64,000 bases of DNA. It comes from Petunia secreta. Taxonomy: Eukaryota; Streptophyta; Magnoliopsida; Solanales; Solanaceae. Of the stretch, positions 57,718 to 64,000 are shown piece after piece. Each line of letters starts with the position of its first letter. Position 1 is the stretch's first letter. The notes beneath the pieces were generated by a model. That model did not search any database. It saw only the letters and a list, made by a program, of their open reading frames with translations, and was not told the origin of the DNA. Both the position numbers and the translations under genes were made by a program. Location of the stretch: positions 186,001 through 250,000 of the forward strand of contig JARKIP010000003.1 in NCBI GenBank assembly GCA_029990175.1, given 5' to 3'.

Positions 57718-57753
57718 TCTAATCCTAAGGTGTTAGCCTCTTCAAGGATAACC

Positions 57754-57768
57754 CGCTCTGATACCAAT
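57754..57768 (-). other. Primer-binding site (initiator Met-tRNA type)
   Basis: On the - strand TGGTATCAGAGC lies two bases inside the 5' LTR; it is the usual plant copia site complementary to the 3' end of initiator tRNA-Met. Confidence 0.9.
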
Positions 57769-58577
57769 TAATATTTTCCAAGATACACCACTTTACTGTT
57801 TTAAGGACCAGTTCCTTAAAATGTGTTCCTTTACTATATTATATGCAGAATTAAAACTGTAAGTAATTGAACACCCAATATTAGCGTGGAAAAACCCCTT
57901 GACTCGGGATAAAAAAACCACGGCCTACTTCTCAAGTAGGATTTCAACTTCACTATGTAAAAAGACCCACTTGGTTACAAGACTACTTTCTTACTAATCT
58001 AGGACTAACTCTAATCCTTTAGTGATTTTTCTCACGATCAGTGAAGTTGTGTCAAGTCCACGACTTGAACCAGAAAGATACAACTCGATTATGCTTACTA
58101 CAGTTGAACTAAGACTGAACTTTTACAAGACTCAATCTAAGGAACATGTTCTAACTTAGTTCCACTGTAGCTAACTGATTACACAAATAAGACAATGACT
58201 CTTTTAAGCTTTGCTCGATTCTCTCTGTATTTGTGCATACTTCAATGGCTGATATGCTCCACGTTTTATAGCTTCAGCAGCCAAGAAGTCTTGAGCAATT
58301 AGAACTCCAAAGCTCCCATGAGTCTGAGTCCTAATTGGATTCTTCTCTCTAAGCATCCGGATCTTCTATCCTTATCCTTTATTTATGCAATCTTTTCATA
58401 TCACGTTTCGACCTGCATAATTATCAAGATAAACATTAGTCTAAGGATAATTAACAATATATCAGCTTAAATGATTTTGTATGAATTATCTATTTAGCTG
58501 CAGTGATTCAAAGGAACAGGTCCTTTGAATCCGTTCCTTAATCATCAGTCAAAACTCCAAGCCTATCCAAGCTAACA
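57769..58577 (-). repeat. 5' LTR of the nested copia (809 bp)
   Basis: Same sequence as 49371-50279 apart from the indels noted there. The inner end reads TA instead of the TG expected on the + strand (position 57769-57770). Confidence 0.9.
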
Positions 58578-59176
58578 TTCTTTCAATTGGTTTATGCATG
58601 AAGTATTGTCCTCATATAAGATCGTGAGTATTTTGGTATCACATTTCAGACCACATTTTTCTCGAATTAAATGTATCACTAATCTCAATCATATGCATTC
58701 CCTACTTGCTTCATCAATAGCTATTAACTCAACATGATTTGAAGAAGTAGCAACCAATGATTGTTTTGTAGTGATATATGACAGTACCCCACATGTGAAG
58801 AGGTAACCAGTTTGAGATCGACCTCTATGTGGATCAGATAAATAACCTGCATCTGCATAACTAATTAGATCTGCACTATATTTGTTAGAATAAAACAAAC
58901 CCATGCCAATGGTTCCCATTAGATATCTCAATACTTGTTTGATACCTTCCAGTATCTCTGTGTATGAGCAGAACTAAATCTTGCTAGTACATTTACAGCA
59001 AATGCTATATCAAGTCTTGTAGCATTAGCAAGATACATAAGTGCACCAATTGCACTTAGATATGGTACTTCAGGACCAAGGAGTTCCTCATCCTCTTCTT
59101 GAGGTCGAAACGGATCTTTATCCACTTCAAGGGATCGGACAATCATTGGAGTACTTAATGGATGTGATTTATCCAT
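58578..59176 (-). pseudogene. Host copia element: RNase H, N-terminal part
   Basis: Reading from ~59176: MDKSHPLSTPMIVRSLEV, then YLSAIGALMYLANATRLDIA, LISYADAGYLSDPHRG, TSSNHVELIAIDEASRECI and, after a TGA in place of Trp, a reading to YEDNTSCINQLK at 58583. The piece is interrupted there by the nested element and continues at 49370. RT, integrase and gag of this older copy are missing; it is truncated at about 59180. Confidence 0.85.
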
Positions 59177-59508
59177 GTAAGTGAGATTTCATTCAAAGAT
59201 TGTTTGATTCTCATGCACCACGTTGAGTTGTAGCCAATTGATTTAATAAAAAGCTCTTAAACATAGCATATTGTTAATTATTGTGTGAAGGTGGAATGAT
59301 CGTGAATTAATGAGATTCAATAAATACTAAAAACGTCACATTGGGATTTGAATCTACGACTTAAAAATATTTTCAATTCATTTACTACTAAACTAGATTT
59401 TCTGCTTCTGTCAAGGGGATATGTGTGTATATACTAAAAACGTCACCTTGAGTTTTTTTTCATCATTCCTTAAACAACATATGCTTCCAAGTTTTTACTT
59501 GAGCTGTA
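59177..59508. other. Spacer
   Basis: No gene. ATACTAAAAACGTCAC occurs twice (59322 and 59430), spaced ~107 bp. Confidence 0.5.
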
Positions 59509-59805
59509 GTGAGATGCTTAGCAAATGGCAAGACATCGTTTCATTTGAAGGCAATTCCTCACGAGTTTAAGCCAGAGAGGTTCTTGAGGACGGACAAGGA
59601 TGTTGATATGAGAGGCAATCACTTTGAGTTGATACCATTTGGTAGTGGAAAAAGAATGTGTCCTGAAATTTTAGTGGCTCTTCAGCTTGTGACCTTTGTA
59701 TTAGCAGTGTTGCTACATGGTTTTGACTTTAAGAGGCTTTCAAATGAACCAATTGATATGAGTGAGAGGTTTGGATTGACAGCTCTCAAATCTTTCTCCA
59801 CTTGA
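59509..59805 (+). pseudogene. Cytochrome P450 (CYP82-like) C-terminal fragment
   Basis: From about 59550 the frame reads HEFKPERFLRTDKDVDMRGN, then the haem-binding loop PFGSGKRMCPEILVALQ (about 59635-59685) and ends RFGLTALKSFST before TGA (59803-59805). The loop has Cys but Glu replaces the Gly two residues after it (family pattern FxxGxRxCxG). The segment before HEF is frame-shifted relative to the expected WxxDP motif. Only the last ~90 residues of a ~520-residue enzyme are present. CYP82 assignment rests on VDMRGNHFELIPFGSG and remembered Solanaceae members. Confidence 0.85.
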
Positions 59806-61261
59806 AGTTCTTTTTTCTCCGCGCTTGGCTTCTAATCTGTATGAATGAAATACTCAGAAATTTATGTTTTTAAGCTATATACATTGACATTATAATAATT
59901 TTTACTCGTTAATGTAATTTAATATGTTGTAGCTGGTTACTTCTCCACTTGTAATTTAATCTGTTATAGCAGATTACTTATCATTTAATCTAGCCTAGCA
60001 AAACTCTTGCTGGTTGAGTCATGCAGTATTGATGTAACATGGGGGGCTCAATTCACCTTTTACGAATAGTCTTATTAGAAGCATACATTTACAAATTAGA
60101 ACAAGGCAACTAGATATACTATAAAGGAGTAGAGACTTACGTAGACATGTGAAAGAATTTGCTCCTATATGTGTTGATAGGGAGTTCTTGTTCTTATCTA
60201 AAACTCAGTCAATTATGTGAAAATGAAGTGAATTTCAATTGATATTTATTTTTTTATTATTAGATAATTTTGCTGATCTGAGGTTGGTGAATTTTAATCC
60301 CCATGCATTTCTTTGCTTTTCAAATTTAAGCTAAGAGTAAATAAAGCTTGAAAGGAAGTAATCAAATACCAGTTACTTACTGAGCAGGCTTGGTTCTTGA
60401 TTCTGATTAAAGGAGTGAATATTCAAGTGATGTTGGTTCAAGCTAGAAGCAAGATTCCAATTTGAATTTAAAGAAGAACGGAAATGAGCCACCAGAAAAA
60501 GATGGCAGTGGTCGGAGGCCGCCAGGGAATCCATTGGCACGACAGTTTATCATCTCTCAATAGGCATTTGATGAGTTTCTAAGAAAGAGTGGAAGTGCTT
60601 TTGGGTCAATGGACATGACTGAGCTGTAAAAGAACGTATGGAGTGCAGAGAAGAGTTGGAGCACGAGAAGTTCCAAGTTAGTGGACAAGAATTGGGTCTT
60701 TGATGAACCCATTTTTTTTCTTTTTCTTTGGTTTTAATGTTTTTATTTAAAAATAATTTCTCCTAGGTGAACATCGAATTTAGCTTATCTCTATTTCTTT
60801 TATCTCCATTTTTCTCAAGTTCCTATTTGAATGGATGACACATATTTTATTTCAACATTAATGACTTTGATTCAATTAATTAAATTATGATCTTAACCAT
60901 AATTAGAATAATAGATATTTTCATATATTTGCCCCTAAGTTATTTGGCGATCCCACAATTGTAATAGTAAGTTTTTCTCATTCACAAATATATTAAAGAC
61001 CTCAATAGTATGTTAAGAGAACTAGTAAAATAAAAAAGTATTAATTTTTAATTGCAATACGTTGAAAGTAAAATAATATTTTAAATGAGAACAACTGTAT
61101 TCGCAACATCTGCCATTACTTGAATTTCTTATGGATTAGTTTAATCCTTTATACTAATAAAAAAGATTTCATATCTTCAGCTCTGAAATGTATGAAGGAA
61201 TTCTTTGTCAATTTCTTTTTAACATTTGATAATAAAATAATATGTAGAAATCTAATAGAAG
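59806..61261. other. AT-rich gene-free spacer
   Basis: Nothing recognised. A short GC-richer patch at 60470-60640 (GAGCCACCAGAAAAAGATGG) has no open frame of note. Confidence 0.5.
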
Positions 61262-62115
61262 TTTTTACATAAAAGTACAAGTTTTAGAAGTTATTTACAA
61301 AACATAGCAATATTTTAGAAAAATTATCCATTATAGAGGAAAGGAAAAGTTAATTACAAGACATAGCAAAAACATAACAATATTTTTCCATAATATAGCA
61401 AACCCTTAATTCTTCCTCCTATTTTCCCCAATATCACTTTTCCTCCTCCAATTTTCCCCAATTTCACTTTTCTTTCCACCATTTCCCCCAATTTCACTTT
61501 CCTCCCACTATTTTCCCCATTAACTTTCCCTTCTCCTAATTTTAGACTGTTTCAACACTGTATCTACGTTGTTTCAGCGCTGTATCTAAACTATTTCTGC
61601 ACTATTTCAAGTTGTTTTGCACTGTATCTAACTATTTCTAGACTGTATCTAGCTGTTTCTAGACTGTTTCAACATTGTTTCATCTCGCTTTGTATTGTTT
61701 CTCACTGTTTCTAAACTATTTTACCTTTTTTTGCATTGTTTCACATAATTTTTTACCTTTGTTTTAGACTTTTTCACTAACCATTTCAGACTATATCATA
61801 TTGTTTCAACACCGTTTCAGACTGTTTCAACTCCATTTCAGACTGTATCATAGTGTTTTAATGCTTTTTTCAGACTGTATCATATTATTTTAACTCAGTT
61901 TTAGACTATATCATAGTGTTTCAATATCGTTTCAGCACTGTATCTACGGTATTTCAGGTTGTTTCAACACTGTATCTAACTGTTTCTGCACCATTTCAGG
62001 TTTTTTTTGCATCATATCTAATTATTTCTAGACTGTATCTTGATGTTTCTAGAATGTTTCAACATTGTTTCATCCTGTTTGTGTGTTGTTTCTCACTGTT
62101 TCAACATTGTTTCAT
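61262..62115 (+). mobile_element. Truncated second piece of the non-autonomous MULE family
   Basis: Begins GAAGTTTTTACATAAAAGTACAAGTTTTAGAAG, then ACAAAACATAGCAATATTTTAG…ATAGCAAACCCTTA, matching the left part of 33271-35400, and continues with the CTGTTTC/CTGTATCT repeat. The right end is missing: the repeat runs straight into P450 coding sequence at ~62116. Confidence 0.8.
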
Positions 62116-62540
62116 CCTATTTGGACCTATTTTTGGTATAAAACTTGGAGTGAATCAAGTTTTAATTGTGAGTGATCCAAAAATAGCCAAAGAATGCTTC
62201 ACCACCAATGATTCGGCCTTAGCCAATCGGCCCAAGTCCATAGTTTCAGAGGTCATAGGCTATAATGATGCCATGTTTGCGCTTGGTTCTTACGGACCTT
62301 ATTGGAGAGAGATGAGGAAGCTAGCCACTATTGAGTTTCTTTCTAATAAGAGAATTGAGATGTTTAGTCACATAAGAGAATTTGAAGTAAAATCAGCTAT
62401 CAATGAGACATATGAATTTTGGCTGAAGAACAAGAGCTGTAGTTTAAATAGTGCTGTGAAGATTGAGATGAAGGAATAGTTTGGGAATTTAATTATGAAC
62501 ACTTTGATGAAAATTCTATTTGGAATACGATACACATGTA
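62116..62540 (+). pseudogene. Cytochrome P450 (CYP82-like) N-terminal fragment
   Basis: Reads GPIFGIKLGVNQVLIVSDPK, AKECFTTNDSALANRPKS, YGPYWREMRKLATIEFLSNK and, after an in-frame TAG (62477-62479), FGNLIMNTLMKILFGIRY. The family has Trp at the stop (WFGNLI), so TGG became TAG. The first ~60 residues are absent; the join to MULE repeat lies at ~62116. The frame is lost after ~62540. Same strand as the C-terminal fragment but located downstream of it. Confidence 0.88.
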
Positions 62541-62936
62541 TTTTAATTAAAAATTTGTGCACTACAGTATTTTTGTTATACTTTTAACTTAAGTTGACTT
62601 ACAATGTGTAATTCGATCTGCCTGGTGTGTAACTTGAAAATTACAGTATTAATAACAACAGAAGGAAAACACAATCTATAAAAACACTTAGTTCGCTCAA
62701 GTTCACCGTATTTGTTTCACTAGTCGACAGTAAAATCACATGTATAAAAATACGAAATGTAAAGATTTATTTACTAGTTTAAGTCGTACCTGATTAAAGA
62801 ATTATTTCATTATTCGTAGAGGACCCCTTATGTTCTTCTCAATAATCTTCCAAGAAATTTCTTCACGGAGAAGAAGAGAGTTTTATGATTTTCATGGAGA
62901 AATAAAACTATTAGTTTCTTCCAATAAAAACTCTTT
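62541..62936. other. Spacer after the P450 fragment
   Basis: No gene seen; may be decayed P450 intron or flank. Confidence 0.4.
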
Positions 62937-63080
62937 TATAGTTGCAAATAGTTACAACTGTTAAGGAGCTTTTTCCAAACAATTTTGACTTTTCTCCCTT
63001 TTTCCTATATATATATATATATACATACATACTTCTAAAATATTTGGATGTGGATACCGGTTGACCCACATGGATCATGG
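62937..63080 (+). repeat. Direct repeat, copy 1 (with AT microsatellite)
   Basis: TATAGTTGCAAATAGTTACA to TTGACCCACATGGATCATGGG, ~143 bp. Copy 2 is at 63320-63461; they differ mainly in the (TA)n tract at 63006-63031. Confidence 0.95.
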
Positions 63081-63121
63081 GAAGACATAGCCAATAATGT
63101 GATACGTGATTCATATCATGT

Positions 63122-63320
63122 ATGTGTAAAATGACCTATGGGCAATACAAGCTTAAATCTCTTCTTGTTTATCATGTGAAGCTTTAAAAATTATGAGTAA
63201 TTTTCACTATCGTACTCGCATGACTTGTACCTGTTTCTCGAGATTCAAATTGGTATCTTCTATCTTAAGGTGTTGCCTAGAGATAATGAATGATTCGGGA
63301 TCAGATTGAGATTAAGAGTT
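63122..63320 (+). repeat. Inverted repeat, left arm (199 bp)
   Basis: Reverse-complement of 63802-64000, base for base as far as I can compare by eye, from ATGTGTAAAATGACC to GATTAAGAGTT. It lies between the two direct repeats. Confidence 0.95.
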
Positions 63321-63461
63321 ATAGTTGCAAATAGTTACAACTGTTAAGGAGCTTTTTCCAAACAATTTTGACTTTTCTCCCTTTTTCCTATATATATATA
63401 TATATATATACTTCTAAAATATTTGGATGTGGATACCGGTTGACCCACATGGATCATGGGT
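63320..63461 (+). repeat. Direct repeat, copy 2
   Basis: Near-identical to 62937-63080; only the TA/CATA tract length differs. Confidence 0.95.
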
Positions 63462-63801
63462 GCCCCGAATCCAATTTTCAACATCTGACACTCACACATA
63501 ATGGATTAACTCTCATTCCTAATATGTAACATTCATACATAACGAATAGATGGTGCGACCAGTGTATACTTCGAGAGCTTAGCTGCTATACATTTGTTAG
63601 GAGTATATATCATCTCGATTAATTGTACCTTGGAGTAGATTGCAGTATGTAGTTCGGTAGATCATTTACCGCATTCACTCACAATCTCCTTGTATTAATA
63701 TTGAGTTCTCCATTATGTTCTTGTCTCATAGACAAACATAAATGACTAGTCAATGAACACAATTAATTCGATAATACTCAATGAGCTTCCTCATCTCAAG
63801 A
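63462..63801. other. Loop between inverted-repeat arms
   Basis: No gene; contains ACACTCACACATAATGGATT and ACATTCATACATAACGAATA, two similar short blocks ~54 bp apart. Confidence 0.5.
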
Positions 63802-64000
63802 AACTCTTAATCTCAATCTGATCCCGAATCATTCATTATCTCTAGGCAACACCTTAAGATAGAAGATACCAATTTGAATCTCGAGAAACAGGTACAAGTC
63901 ATGCGAGTACGATAGTGAAAATTACTCATAATTTTTAAAGCTTCACATGATAAACAAGAAGAGATTTAAGCTTGTATTGCCCATAGGTCATTTTACACAT
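63802..64000 (-). repeat. Inverted repeat, right arm (199 bp), reaching the window edge
   Basis: Partner of 63122-63320. The match is still perfect at base 64000, so the arm may extend beyond the window. Confidence 0.95.

Larger units (their letters stand above)
49371..58577 (-). mobile_element. Sirevirus-like copia retrotransposon, nested, 9.2 kb, both LTRs present
   Basis: LTRs at 57769-58577 (5') and 49371-50279 (3'), starting TGTTAGCTTGGATAGG on the - strand. Flanked by the 5-bp duplication TTCTT (49366-49370, 58578-58582). Primer-binding site TGGTATCAGAGC and a polypurine tract AAAAAGGGGGAAAA are in place. Order on the - strand: gag, protease, broken integrase, RT-RNase H, extra ORF, 3' LTR. 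Long gag with two zinc knuckles and an ORF after pol suggest the Sirevirus group (inference). Inserted into the RNase H of an older copia element. Confidence 0.9.

Noticed and set aside
1..64000. CRISPR arrays, bacterial operons or phage genes
   Set aside because: Introns, TATA boxes, plant TEs and plant genes throughout; the tandem repeats seen lack the spacer-repeat form.

Overview
This is a stretch of plant nuclear DNA, almost certainly from a Solanaceae species. It is AT-rich, has GT-AG introns, and is crowded with LTR retrotransposons, LINE 3' ends, Mutator-like (MULE) and CACTA DNA transposons and MITEs. The family call rests on the TE families and on gene sequences recognised from memory; no search was run and I do not name a species.

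Three host genes look intact. (1) An NDR/tricorner-type AGC protein kinase on the + strand, 12 exons, 10062-17189, whose exons join into a clean 526-aa frame. (2) Uroporphyrinogen decarboxylase (plastid haem/chlorophyll pathway) on the - strand, 6 exons, 22518-17884, 413 aa, convergent with the kinase. (3) A COR27/COR28-like cold- and clock-regulated protein on the + strand, 5 exons, 46092-47849, 218 aa, with two evening elements in its promoter. Two separate cytochrome P450 (CYP82-like) fragments lie at 59.5 and 62.1 kb; both are relics.

Layout: 0-3 kb, end of a gypsy-type element with a protease but no reverse transcriptase, then a GC-rich minisatellite and an LTR-like tail. 3-5.1 kb, 3' end of a second gypsy element with an antisense extra ORF and an LTR. 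5.4-9.3 kb, MITE, LINE fragment and a gypsy LTR+gag fragment flanked by two copies of the kinase 5' flank. 10-22.5 kb, kinase and UROD. 22.9-31.7 kb, a 5'-truncated copia element split by a 4.9-kb MULE (exact 9-bp target duplication) that carries a broken transposase and an intact-looking GRF zinc-finger gene. 32-36 kb, a duplicated piece of the kinase 3' end, opened by a foldback element which is itself opened by a 2.13-kb non-autonomous MULE. 36.7-43.7 kb, a complete CACTA element (CACTACTAGAAAT ends, 3-bp target duplication, two genes, palindromic subterminal repeats). 46-48 kb, COR27-like gene. 48.7-59.2 kb, a copia remnant split by a 9.2-kb Sirevirus-like copia element (5-bp target duplication) carrying an extra ORF with its own TATA box. 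59.5-64 kb, P450 relics, a second piece of the non-autonomous MULE, and a 199-bp perfect inverted repeat reaching the window edge.

The genes do not form a joint pathway; they are unrelated host genes in a repeat-rich region. The most unusual material is in the mobile elements: accessory ORFs with promoter-like upstream sequence in three different TE classes, and duplicated ends of the kinase gene around later insertions.
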